64,000 nucleotides of DNA. Source: an uncultured Verrucomicrobiales bacterium (GTDB taxonomy: Bacteria; Verrucomicrobiota; Verrucomicrobiia; Verrucomicrobiales; DEV007). The position numbers were made by a program, and so were the translations under genes. This document shows, piece after piece, positions 29,195 through 40,329 of this stretch. The stretch lies in the NCBI GenBank assembly GCA_943789025.1, contig CALSSN010000019.1, forward strand, positions 1 through 64,000, read 5' to 3'. The notes below the pieces were generated by a model, which saw nothing but the letters and a program-made list of their open reading frames with translations, was not told the origin of the DNA and did not search any database. Each line of letters opens with the position of its first letter. Within the stretch, counting starts at the first letter, position 1.

Positions 29195-30212
29195 ATGAGA
29201 GGGAGAATAAGAGCAGTCGGCGGCTTGCAGGGAAGAGTTATTATCCCATTGGTTCTCGGAGTCACGGGTCTTGGGCTGTTCGCGTTTTTTCCGTATACGA
29301 CCGGTTACGGTGAGGTTCGTCGATCAGTTCTGGAAATGGTCTCCCGTTTCTGGCGCGGAGAACCTGACTGGCAGCATGGTATGCTTGTCCCCCCCGATTG
29401 TCTTTTTTCTCATCTGGCGTCTTCGTGACCGCTGGGCCTCGCTGCCTGTGAAGGGCTCGTGGGTGGGGCTGCTTTGCGTGCTACTTTCCCTCTTTTTCTA
29501 TTGGGTCGGATACAAGGCGAACGTCCTTTATTTCGCGATGATTTCCTGTCACGCTCTTTTTGCCAGTTGTATTCTCTGGATTTTCGGCTGGGAATATTTA
29601 CGGGCTCTTATTTTTCCGATTCTTTTTCTGACTTTTGCCTGGCCCCTGTTTTTCCTGACCGATACTCTGGCGTTTCAGCTTAGGCTGATCATGTGTGAGT
29701 TTTCTTCGCTCTTTTTCAACCTGATCGGTCTGGAAAACCTAAGAGTGGGAACCGCACTCGTTTCCGCGTCAGACCCGGTTGCCGGACTGGCGCAGGGTGA
29801 GCGGTTCGCGCTGGATATTGAGAGTCCTTGCAGCGGCTTGCGCTCACTTTTTGCCTTGATGATGGTTTCTGCTCTTTTTGGGTTTTTTACTCTCGGGCAG
29901 CCATGGAAACGCTGGATGCTTTTTGCATCTTCACTCCCCCTGGCGGTGCTAGGAAACTTTGTGAGACTTCTTCTGCTTGTTTTTGGAACATTGTTTCTAG
30001 GATCTGATGTTGCGGTAGGGAAGGACGGTGGAACCTCGGCCTATCATTTCCTCGCGGGAATTGCTGTGTTTATTGTGGCTCTGGGCGGTATGGTTGTGCT
30101 CGCTGCCGTCTTGCGTGGTCAGCGTGTGCAGTCAAGGACTGTGCGCATTTCGACCGGCTCGAATGTGAACTCCAAAAGTAGTGAGCAGGAGGCCTCGGAG
30201 GAAGGTTTGTGA
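29195..30212 (+). CDS. Exosortase (one apparent frameshift near the N-terminus)
   Basis: Integral membrane transpeptidase of the exosortase/EpsH family, which cleaves PEP-CTERM-type sorting signals. The three catalytic regions are intact: Cys in ESPCSGLRSL, Arg in GNFVRLLLL and His in AYHFLAG. The N-terminal part is in another frame: ATG 29195 reads through GLFAFFPYT and GEPDWQHGMLVPP and then loses frame at a seven-C run (29389-29395). With six C the frame continues as PIVFFLIWRLRDRW into the rest. Corrected, the protein is about 338 aa with eight or so helices, a normal exosortase. The EpsI-like gene follows 47 bases later. Confidence 0.88.
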
Positions 30213-30259
30213 CGTGAATCAGAGGGGCTTTTTTGCCGCCATGTTGTAGGAATCAATTT

Positions 30260-30946
30260 ATGACGAATACTCCAATTTTTCGAGCTGTTGTGGTCGGTTT
30301 GCTTTCCGCTGTTACCCTGATCATCTGCGTGGCAGGTCCAGAGACTTTGCAAGGAGCTTCAGCTGGAGTGACCATGAATCTTCCCGCGACGATTCTTGGG
30401 ATGAGAGGGAAGGTCGAGGAGGTAAGTGAGGCAGAGCATTTAGTTCTCCCTGCGGACACTCAGTTTGAGAAAATGTCTTACGCGTCCAAGAATGGAATAA
30501 GCGCCATGCATTATTCGATCGTTTTGAGTGGAGAGACGCGTAACAGTATTCACCGTCCTGAGATATGCCTGCCGGGGCAAGGATGGGCGATGCCAATGAG
30601 TGAGTTGCGCAGGATCACTTTACCGAGTGGCAAGACGCTCAATGTGAAGAATATCCACCTTGAGCGTGAAATTGAAGGTTATGGAGGCAAGCGGAGCAAG
30701 CTGCGCGCTCATTATTATTACTGGTTCGTGGGACGCGATATCACCACCCCTTCTCATCTTTCTCGGATTCTCAGGACGAGTTACGACAACATTTTCAGAA
30801 ACGTGAACCACCGGTGGGCGTACGTGTCTTTGATGGCGCTTGTGGATGAGTCACGGGAGGAGGGTGGGCGCAATTCGGAACAAACCATGGCGGCAATGGA
30901 GAGGTTTATTGCGGCCTCGGTCGAGGAGTTTCAGACTGCCTTTTAG
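30260..30946 (+). CDS. Exosortase-associated EpsI-family protein (DUF3485)
   Basis: One N-terminal membrane helix or signal (residues 8-28) and the EpsI domain, recognised by the HRPEICLPGQGW motif with its conserved Cys and by YYYWFVGRD. EpsI-type proteins accompany or are fused to exosortases, and are thought to act in polysaccharide export or processing at the periplasmic face. ATG 30260 has AGGA 9 bases upstream; an extended frame from 30233 is less likely. It ends the polymerase-exosortase-EpsI operon, about 40 bp before a convergent gene. Confidence 0.9.
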   Translation: MTNTPIFRAVVVGLLSAVTLIICVAGPETLQGASAGVTMNLPATILGMRGKVEEVSEAEHLVLPADTQFEKMSYASKNGISAMHYSIVLSGETRNSIHRPEICLPGQGWAMPMSELRRITLPSGKTLNVKNIHLEREIEGYGGKRSKLRAHYYYWFVGRDITTPSHLSRILRTSYDNIFRNVNHRWAYVSLMALVDESREEGGRNSEQTMAAMERFIAASVEEFQTAF

Positions 30947-30984
30947 GGCGAGGGCAAACTTCGTCATGGGATGCGAAGACATTG

Positions 30985-31840
30985 TCACTCATTGAGCCAG
31001 ATATCGATGCGACCATCGCTGATTTTGAAGTCTCGAATGCCATCGGCGAAGCGTGACATTCCGTCATCCCCGGTGGTTGGAGAAACCGGATTGTCGACGA
31101 GATTTTTGTTTTTGATCTCTCCGATCCATGCGTTGGGAATCGGGATGCCGGCTACGGTTACGTCGGAAATGTAGATGGCGAGTCGCCCGGTATCTTCTTC
31201 AAGCAGGGCACGGATTGCGAGCTTACAGCGGAGGGTTTTTCCTCCCACCAAGGGGGCGTCCGCTTCAAAGGGAATCAAGGCACCCGCACGGATCGTGTCC
31301 TCTTTCAGTTCTATTCTGACACGGTCTGCGAGGTCGGTATTGGTGTGCAGAATGCCGTTGAGTTCGCGCTCGGTGAGAACCAGATGCCGGCGGTCCTCGT
31401 CGCTGCCGAGCTCGTCCCCGAGCGGATCGATTTTTGGCTTCGCCAAAGCGGCACCTTGGGAAGCTTCTCGGTCGAGCCTCGCTCTTTCGGCATCAAGTTC
31501 TGCTCTGCTCCGGCCGGGAACCTCTACGGAGCTTATTATGGTAGGGGAGGTCGTATGCAGACCATTCGAAGGATGCGCATCCAGAGCTTCAAGTTTCCCC
31601 TCGAGGATTGTTTCCTCGGGTTGGCTCAGCTCGGTGGGTTGGTAGGGGTTTGCGTAGAAAGTATGCCGGATCCACCAGGTGGTGAGAATGGCGGTAAGCA
31701 GCATGCAGCCGAGCAGCACTGCGGCGGCGATTGCTGTGTAGAAGCGCCAGGTGCGGGGTTTGCGAGATTGAGAGGGTAGATCTTGATCTTGGGGATCAGA
31801 GGGGAGGAAGACCGCTCTCAGGGGCAGGTGACTCAGTCAT
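30985..31840 (-). CDS. Single-helix membrane protein with a LolA/YpmS-like periplasmic domain (start region frameshifted)
   Basis: Not assigned to a named family. As written the frame opens with GTG 31719 in the middle of a membrane helix. An ATG at 31840 begins a plausible cytoplasmic N-terminus (MTESPAPESGLPP) that would join the helix if the four-G run at 31801-31804 had three. The corrected order is a short acidic head, basic RKPRTWRF, membrane helix (AAAVLLGCMLLTAIL), linker, then a domain of about 140 residues. That domain has LTERELNGILHTN, IELKEDTIRAGALIPF and a C-terminal DFKISDGRIDIWLNE. The pattern of paired strands resembles membrane-anchored YpmS-type proteins. It converges on the exosortase operon. 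Confidence 0.6.
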
Positions 31841-31916
31841 AGGTCATCTTCCGGCAGATCCCAAGCCAGGCAAAGTATAAAGATAGCTGGGTTTTGTAAG
31901 CATCCTCTCTTTTTTC

Positions 31917-33153
31917 TCAGACTGGCGTGACCTGAACAGTGGCACCCTCTCTGAGATCTGTTCCGGGGCACGTTCGGAGCAGAGCGTTGCAGGCTGCCAA
32001 TCCTGAAATGGCGTGGCTTTCCTGGATTCCGATGGGCCGAAAAATCCCCTGCCTGTCGAGAGTGCCTCGCAGGTGGTGCGGACGATCAGTCGTCGGAGCT
32101 TTGATTGCTCCGTGGAGAACTGCCGAAACGTGGGGAGGAGGCAGGAGATCCGGGGCTGCTCCCATACGTTTGCGGAGGGCAGGTCCGACCAGGCGATGAA
32201 AACAGACGAAGGCCGATGCGGGATTTCCGGCAGGCCGAAAAACCATTTTCCCTCGGGATGCCTGGCGAAGAGAAACGGCTTTCCCGGGCGCATGCGAAGA
32301 CCCCAGAAGAGCGATTCAAAGCCGAGTTCCTCGACCATCCACCGGACGTGGTCGTGTTCTCCAAACCGAAACTCCAGCCGCAGGAGATGAGAATTGCGCA
32401 GCCGCTATCGAGGAGTTGCTGGCCTTTTTGCAGCAGGGGTTTTGCGCTTGTCTCCAGCATGCGTGGATTGCAGGACGTTGCCACCGGATTGGCCAACGAG
32501 CGAGGTAAGAAGTGGAAGGTTGCTGTTATAGATGCTTCCTGAAGGCAGTGCGGAGCCTGGGGGAATGAGTTCATCGCCGGTGCTAAGGATGCCAACCTGA
32601 GAGCGGGGGAGGACAGGGAACAACGGTCAAACCCTGCGAGGCTGCCGCCGAAATTCTTTGCGGAGTGAGCAGACTTCCGTCAGGAATCAAAAGCTGACCC
32701 GCGCAGAGGTCGGCTCCGGCATGGCGGATGAATTCACCCTCCACAGAGGTTTCTTTGAGCTCGAGGGTGGTCGGTGGGTCATCGCTTGAGATGGCAACAT
32801 CCTCCTGCATGACGACGGCGCCCGTTCCTTCGGGGATGGCAGCCCCGGTAAAAATTCGCAGTGCCTGTCCAGGTTCAACCCTGGGAGCACAGGCGCCGGC
32901 GGAAGCGCTTCCGGTGGCAATTTTAAATCTGGCTCCGGCGGGATATCCTTGCGGGCTGGCGGCCAGAGCGTAGCCGTCCATCGCCGAGCAGTCGAATGGC
33001 GGGGAGGGAATCTGCGCGATGAGGTTTCCAGCGAGGGTAGCGGCCGAGTGCGTCCGCGAGTGGAGTTTCCTCGGGAGAAGCAGCGCCAACCTCAGAGAGG
33101 ATGCATTCGAGAGCAGATTCTTCTTCAAGAAGTTCGGTAAGTGGAGTAGCCAT
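31917..33153 (-). pseudogene. moeA: Molybdopterin molybdotransferase MoeA (about five frameshifts)
   Basis: MoeA inserts molybdate into adenylylated molybdopterin. Pieces of the family lie in order in alternating frames. The N-terminus is ETPLADALGR (from ATG 33153), then PPFDCSAMDGYAL, FTGAAIPEGTGAVVMQED, and VGILSTGDELIPPG. These are followed by LLDSGCAILISCGWSFG (normally SGGVSVG), EHDHVRWMVEELGFE, MRPGKPFLFA, GLPGNPASAFVCF, RPHHLRGTL and a C-terminus VQVTPV. Frame changes fall near 33040, 32615, 32437, 32360 and 32245; two are one-base excesses (A at 32615, a four-G run at 32436-32439). No other molybdenum-cofactor gene is in the window. Either a decaying gene or error-rich sequence; neighbours with similar breaks favour the latter. 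Confidence 0.85.
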
Positions 33154-33356
33154 CGGTTGGGGGGCGAGAGTGCTGGGGAATTTCTTGAGAAAAACTCCTA
33201 CTGACTGAACTCTTTCCTTTGGCAGCAAACAACAGGAAGTGCCAACAAACAGCCAGGGTGGCTTGGTTGAGAGTCAAGCTTTGGGAGTGGTTCTCTTTCA
33301 CTTCTAGCTCCCCGCAGCGAACCTGTGTCGCCTGCGCCACCTACAAGCTACTTGCC

Positions 33357-34834
<1,478 letters not shown>

Positions 34835-34897
34835 TGCTTGCCTCTGGTTTCGTTGACGGTGGGGGGGGAATGCGTGCCGGGTCTTCGGCGGGATGCC

Positions 34898-37800
34898 TCA
34901 ACCGCGGGTCAGGGTCTCGTCGAGGTTGAGAATCAGGTTGGCCAGCACGGTGAGGGCGGCGTGTTCCAGCTCGGGCAGCTGCGACTTCCGCGGCGAGTCG
35001 CCCTGTGCCAGGTAGGCGGTGGCGCGGGCGGGCTCCTCGTGGAATGAGGCGAGCTGGGCCTGGTAGACATCTGCGCAGATGCTGAGCTCCTGCGCGGTCG
35101 GCTCGCGCGACAAGCACAGCAGATAGGCGCGCTTGATACGTGCTTCCAGTGTTTCTCCGCCCTCTTCCGCCATGCGGCGGGCCAGATGGCGCGAGGCCTC
35201 GACGAACTGGATGTCGTTGAGGGTCACCAGCGCCTGCAATGGCGTGTTGGTGCGTGGGCGCTGAACCACGCACTTTTCCCGCGTCGGCGCATCGAAGATT
35301 ACCATCCCGGGGTGCGGGGCGGAGCGCTTCCAGTAGATGTACATGCTCTTGCGGAAGAGGTTCTCGCCCTTGTCCTGTACGAAGTGGATGGACGGGTTCA
35401 GGGACACCTCGTTCCACAGCCCGGCAGGCTGGTAGGGTTTGGCCCCCGGGCCACCGACTTCGTGCACGAGCAGGCCGGCGGTGGACAGGGCGAAGTCACG
35501 GATGAAGTCACCCTGCAGGCGGAAGCGCGGGGAACGCGCCAGCAGCAGGTTTTCCGGGTCCGCGTAGTCGGGCCCGCGGGCGTGTTCGCCGGCCACCGAG
35601 GAGCGGCGGTAGGTCTGGGAGCTCACGATCTGCCTGAGCATCCGCTTGATGTCCCAGCCCGAGTCGATGAAGTCGCGGGCCAGCCAGTCGAGCAGCTCAG
35701 GGTGGGTCGGCGAGGTTCCCTGGTTGCCGAAGTCGGTCGGGGTGGGCGACAGGCCACGCCCGAAGAGCATCGTCCAGTAGCGGTTCACCGCTACCCGGGC
35801 AGTCAGCGGATGGTCCTCGCGCAGCATCCAGTCGGCGAGTCCGAGCCGGTTGGCGGGGGCACTCTCGGGCAGTGGTGGCAGGAAGGCGGGAACCCCGGGC
35901 TCGATGACCTCGTCTTCCTTCGGGCTGTCGTAGGCGCCGCGGTCGAGGATGTAGGTCTTGCGCATCTGGGCCGGCGGCTTGTCTGCCATGATCATGGAGC
36001 TGTAGTCCTTGGCGCCCTTCATGGCCTCGGCACGCTCTGCGAGCAGGCGGCCCTTCTCCTGTGCCTGCTCCTGGTGGGGCGGGTGGTAGTGGACGAGGAA
36101 GTGGTCGAGCAGGAGCTTCTGCTGCTCGGGTGTGCGCGTGGCCGCGTCGGCAGCAAGGGCATTTCGCAGCGGCAGGGTGTGCAGGCTGGTGATCTCGTTG
36201 GACACCAGAACACGGCGGAAGATGCGCAGATCGTCGAGGTCGCCGATTAACGGCACCGACCGGTTCGGGCGCGCGGCGAGATGGAAGGGATGGCTCGCTT
36301 TGGGCAGGTTGTTGGTGGCTTTGGGCTTCAGCGTATCGGTGGCGATGATAGTCGGCACCGGCTTGCCTTCGACGTAGATCTTTACCCCCTTCGCTTTTCT
36401 TGATCCGTCATAGGTGATCACAACATGCTGCCACTGATCCTGCTTGATCGGTTTCTTGGTGATGACCTTGAGCGCGTTGTCGGGCCAGTGGTCGACAAGG
36501 TGGATGCCGGGTTGCTTGCCTTTCTCGAGCCACAGGTCCCAGCCACGGTGATCCTTGCCCATCCGCGAAGCCACCGCTGAGTGCGCGGTATCGGGCCTGG
36601 TGCGGATGCTGTAGGCGGCGGTGAAGGGCGCCGAGAGATCGAGGTCCGGGGTATCCTCGCCCGGCACTGCGACGGTCTTGGTGTTGGAGGTGTCGATGTG
36701 CAGGTAGTGGAAGCCATCCTCTTCGGAGGCGATGCGCAGGAACGGGTAGTCTTGTGGCAGGGGCAGGGTGGTGTCCGGATCGAAGGGGAGGTGCAGGATG
36801 GCGTCGCGTGGCTGCGGAGGGACTACGCTCTGGGCTGTCGCGGTGGCGAGCCATTGTGGGTAGGGGCTGTCATGGGCGGCCTTCCAGATCGCGCTGAGTC
36901 TGGCGTCGACCTGGGCGACCTGCTTGTCGATCCCGGCAGCCTTTTCCTGGTCGCCGCCGACGGTGAATTTGACCAGCGGTGCCTGGTTGCCCCTGCGCGA
37001 CTGCATGCCGGGATCGGCGTGGTTGTTGAAGTAGGCGTAGAACTGGAAATACTCGCGCTGCGAGATCGGGTCGTATTTGTGGTCGTGGCACTGCGCGCAC
37101 TCCATGCTCAAGCCGAGGAAGACATTGGCGGTGGTCTGGACGCGGTCGACAGTGTAGTCGACACGCAGCTCCTCGGCAAAAGCACCGCCCTCGTCGGAAG
37201 TGGCGTTGTTGCGGTTGAAGCCAGTGGCGACTTTCTGGTCGAAGCTGGCACCCGGCAACAGGTCGCCGGCGAGCTGCTCGCGGAGGAACTCAGAGAACGG
37301 CTTGTTGGCGTTGTAGGCCTTGATGATCCAGTCACGCCACGGCCACATGTCGCGCGGGCCGTCGGCGTGCATGACACTGCTGTCGCCGTAGCGGGCGGCA
37401 TCCATCCAGGCCAGCGCCATGCGTTCACCGAAGTGCTCGGAAGCCAGCAGGTGATCGATCAGGGCCATCCAGGCCGCCTCGGTGTCGGCCGCGTGGGCAA
37501 CGACGAAGGCGGTGACCTCCTCCGGTGTCGGCGGCAGCCCGGTCAGGTCGAGGGTGACGCGGCGGATCAGTTCGTGCGGCTCGGCCGCGGGAGCGGCTGG
37601 AATTCCGGCGTCCTCGAGGCGGGTATCGATAAAAAGGTCGACTGGGTTGGTGGCGCCTTGCGGAAGGGCCGATTTTTGTTCCGGAATCGCGGCGAAGGAC
37701 CAGTGCTCCTCGTAGTGGGCCCCGGACTTGGATCCAGCGGGTCAGCAGGTCGATCTCCTCTGAGCTCAGCTTCTTGTGCGACTTCGGCGTCGGCATAATC

Positions 37801-38072
37801 TCGTCCGGGTCGGTCGAGGTGATACGGTGGATGAACTCCGAGTCGGCAAGGTTTTCCGGATCGATGGCGCGCATGCCGTCGCGGTCTTCGGTGGCACCCT
37901 CGTAGCTGTCGAGGCGCAGGTCGGCCTTGCGTTCGTGAGCGTCCGGACCATGGCAGAAATAGCAGTTCTTCGAAAGGATCGGCCGGATCTGGTTGGTGAA
38001 GTCGATCTCGTCTGCCAGAGCAGAAGTCCCGAGCAGGCTGAACAAGAGAACTACTGAAATTCCGCGCTCCAT
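34898..38072 (-). CDS. PSCyt1/DUF1549/LamG/DUF1553 (PSD1) large exported protein (one apparent frameshift)
   Basis: From ATG 38072 a signal peptide ([14 protein letters not shown]) leads into a PSCyt1 cytochrome-like domain with the heme motif CYFCHG. The frame breaks near 37730; dropping one G restores [11 protein letters not shown] and joins the rest. DUF1549 follows (residues carrying [19 protein letters not shown] and a second CxxCH in [13 protein letters not shown]). Next is a concanavalin/LamG-like insert ([26 protein letters not shown]), and finally DUF1553 ([46 protein letters not shown]). Corrected length is about 1,057 aa, normal for the family. It is upstream of DUF1501 in the same operon. 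Two c-type heme sites suggest an electron-transfer role in the periplasm. Confidence 0.88.
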
Positions 38073-38180
38073 CCGGGTGGCACCTGTGAGGGTGGCGAAA
38101 GGTCTGTTCCTGTTAATGGATTGGATTGCTGACATGGCGTCGCGCATCTGCTTGCTGGTGTTTCATCTCGGCTTCGCAGC

Positions 38181-38229
38181 TGGCTGGCTGGCTGGCTGGC
38201 TGGAAGGCTGGAAGGCTGGAAGGCTGGAA
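38181..38229. repeat. Simple sequence repeats (TGGC)5 and (GGCTGGAA)4
   Basis: Five TGGC units at 38181-38200 pass directly into four GGCTGGAA octamers at 38198-38229. They lie about 110-160 bp upstream of the PSCyt1/DUF1549 start, in the probable promoter region of that operon. Confidence 0.92.
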
Positions 38230-38377
38230 AAGATTGGGTAGGAGTGCTTAATTTAACAACGAAGGAGAGGTGCGGTTCTTTCATAAAAAGAGGAGAGGTG
38301 GATTCCGATCGCAGACCCTTCTTAAAATGTTTACGAGTGCTCTGACCGCTCGGGTTGTCTTGTCTTGCGAATTTTCA

Positions 38378-39814
38378 TCAGTTCTGGAGATAGACGATGT
38401 GGGTCTGAAGGTTTTCGTAAAGGCCGTGTTTGCCGTCGGCACCGCCGATTCCTGACTTTCGACAGCCGGCATGGTATCCCTGGATGGCCTCGAAGTTTTC
38501 CCGGTTGATGTAGGTTTCGCCGAAGCGGATTTCGTGGCATGCCCGCATCGCGGTCCTCAGGTCCCGGGTGTAGATCGACGATGTCAGGCCGTAATCTGAG
38601 TCATTGGCGCAGGCAATCGCTTCGTCGAGGTCAGCCACAGTGACCACTGGAGCCACTGGTCCAAAGATCTCCTTCCGGATGATCTCCATCTCGTGCTTGC
38701 ACTGCGAGAGCACGGTTGGCTGGAAGAAATACCCGTCACCTTCGACGTTTTCGCGACTGCCTCCGGTGCAGGCCTGCGCGCCTTCGGAGAGAGCGGTTTT
38801 CACCATGGCATCGACTTTCTCGAAGCCCTGGCGGTTGATCATCGGGCCGTAGTCGACCGTGGTATCCTTGAGGGGATCTCCGCAGCGCGCTTCGGCCATC
38901 GCCTTGCTCAGTTTCTCGGTGAACTCGTCGGCAACTTTTTCATGCACGTAGATGCGTTCTACGCAGTTGCAGACCTGGCCGCTGTTGATGATGCGCGAGC
39001 TCTTGATGGCGGTGACAGCGAGATCGATGTCCGCATCGTGCAGTACGATGGCGGGAGCCTTGCCCCCCAGTTCAAGGTTCACCTTGGTGATATTCTTTGC
39101 CGCGGAGGCCATAATTTTCGACCCTGTTTCGACGCTCCCAGTGAAGCTGATCATGCCGATCCGATCACTTTCTGCCAGTGCCTTGCCGACCCCTGCACCG
39201 CTTCCGGAAAGAACGTTAACAAGGCCAGCAGGCAAGCCCGCCTCCTGGATCAGCTTGCAGAATTCGAAGGCGTTGTTCGGGGTCTCCTCGCTCGGCTTGA
39301 GAACGATGGCATTCCCGCAGACGAGCGCCGGAGCCATCTTCCGGGCCACAAGGAAGAACGGGAAGTTCCACGGCAGGATGCCACCGACCACTCCGATCGG
39401 CTGGCGAAACAGAAAGATCGACTCTCCCTGCCGATCGCTCGGGATGATTTCGCCCTCAATGCGTCGGGCCCATTCGGCCATGTAGTCGATGTAGTCGGCG
39501 GTGAAGGTCACTTCGACCTCAGCCAGGCCGAGAACCTTGCCCTGCTCCTCGACAATGACTCGTGCCAGGTGATCGACGTTTTCCCGCAGCAGTTTCGAGA
39601 CTTCACGCAGGGCGTTGGCGCGTTCGATCGGTGGCCTCTTTGCCCATTCTACCTGTGCGGTCTCAGCGGCCTCAAGGGCGCGAGCGAGGTCCTCTTCGGT
39701 TGATTCGGGAACTCTCGAGACGATTTCTCCGGTCGAGGGGTTGGTGACCTCGAGGCCGCCGTCTCCCTCCGAGCGAGCGAAGTCGCCATTGATAAAGTTC
39801 TGGTAGGTTTTCAT
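38378..39814 (-). CDS. aldA: Aldehyde dehydrogenase, AldA (lactaldehyde/glycolaldehyde) type
   Basis: NAD-dependent oxidation of lactaldehyde or glycolaldehyde to the acid, used in fucose and rhamnose catabolism. The sequence tracks the E. coli AldA pattern over its whole 478 aa: FTADYIDYMAEWARR, GILPWNFPFFL, FTGSVETGSKIMASAAKNI, catalytic Glu in LELGGKAPAIV, catalytic Cys in NSGQVCNC, EIFGPVAPVV and the C-terminal KSGIGGADGKHGL. The match to AldA is much closer than to other aldehyde dehydrogenases. No sugar operon is adjacent in the window. Confidence 0.95.
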   Translation of the reverse strand: MKTYQNFINGDFARSEGDGGLEVTNPSTGEIVSRVPESTEEDLARALEAAETAQVEWAKRPPIERANALREVSKLLRENVDHLARVIVEEQGKVLGLAEVEVTFTADYIDYMAEWARRIEGEIIPSDRQGESIFLFRQPIGVVGGILPWNFPFFLVARKMAPALVCGNAIVLKPSEETPNNAFEFCKLIQEAGLPAGLVNVLSGSGAGVGKALAESDRIGMISFTGSVETGSKIMASAAKNITKVNLELGGKAPAIVLHDADIDLAVTAIKSSRIINSGQVCNCVERIYVHEKVADEFTEKLSKAMAEARCGDPLKDTTVDYGPMINRQGFEKVDAMVKTALSEGAQACTGGSRENVEGDGYFFQPTVLSQCKHEMEIIRKEIFGPVAPVVTVADLDEAIACANDSDYGLTSSIYTRDLRTAMRACHEIRFGETYINRENFEAIQGYHAGCRKSGIGGADGKHGLYENLQTHIVYLQN

Positions 39815-39840
39815 GGCTTGGAGCGGCTGGCATGAACGGA

Positions 39841-40218
39841 TTAGTAGACAAATTCCTCGAAGGATAGGCTTCCGCTTTTATCTCTATCGCGGAAGCCGAA
39901 GTGCGGGATCCGAACTGCGTGGTCTTCTTCTGGTGAGATTTTTCCATCTTGATTCGTATCGAAGCTGGCAAAGAGAGAAGCATTGTTCTGTTCGCTCCGA
40001 TCGTGCCCCCCGTCTTTGTTCCTGTCCATGGCACGGAATCCTTTTTTCCAGAGGGCAAAAAATTCCTCCCGGCTGCGAGATTTGTCGGAGTTGGTATCGA
40101 TGATATGAAAGCACTCTTCTCGCTGGGAAATTCTTTCTTCCGAGCTTACGGCGAAGGCAGAACTACATGCGGCAATCAGGATCAGGATCAGGATAGGGAG
40201 CATGGTCGATTTTTTCAT
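39841..40218 (-). CDS. Exported EF-hand calcium-binding protein
   Basis: 125 aa with an N-terminal signal peptide (LPILILILIAACSSAFA) that may also be read as a lipobox around AACSS. Four EF-hand loops follow: DTNSDKSRSREEF, DRNKDGGHDRSE, DTNQDGKISPEE and DRDKSGSLSFEEF. The third and fourth are the best matches to the calcium-loop consensus; the first two lack the usual Gly at position 6 or have a changed position 9. A periplasmic or surface calcium-binding role is likely. It is 26 bases upstream of aldA on the same strand. Confidence 0.85.
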   Translation of the reverse strand: MKKSTMLPILILILIAACSSAFAVSSEERISQREECFHIIDTNSDKSRSREEFFALWKKGFRAMDRNKDGGHDRSEQNNASLFASFDTNQDGKISPEEDHAVRIPHFGFRDRDKSGSLSFEEFVY

Positions 40219-40329
40219 GATTAGCTTTTGTTTGAATGCTCGTTATGGATTCTTTTTTGAAAAGGAAGCAACTCCTGAAATGGTTCAAAAGAGATTTTAC
40301 CTCTGAAATCGGGACTCCTCAAGTCGCAG

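Noticed and set aside
34842-35417. N-terminal extension of the DUF1501 frame
   Set aside because: Arg/Pro-rich out-of-frame reading of the DUF1553 gene; the true start is 34834.
35186-37798. Long plus-strand frames (354 and 405 codons) opposite the DUF1549/1553 gene
   Set aside because: Val/Gly/Arg-rich antisense shadows of a GC-rich gene with clear domains on the other strand.
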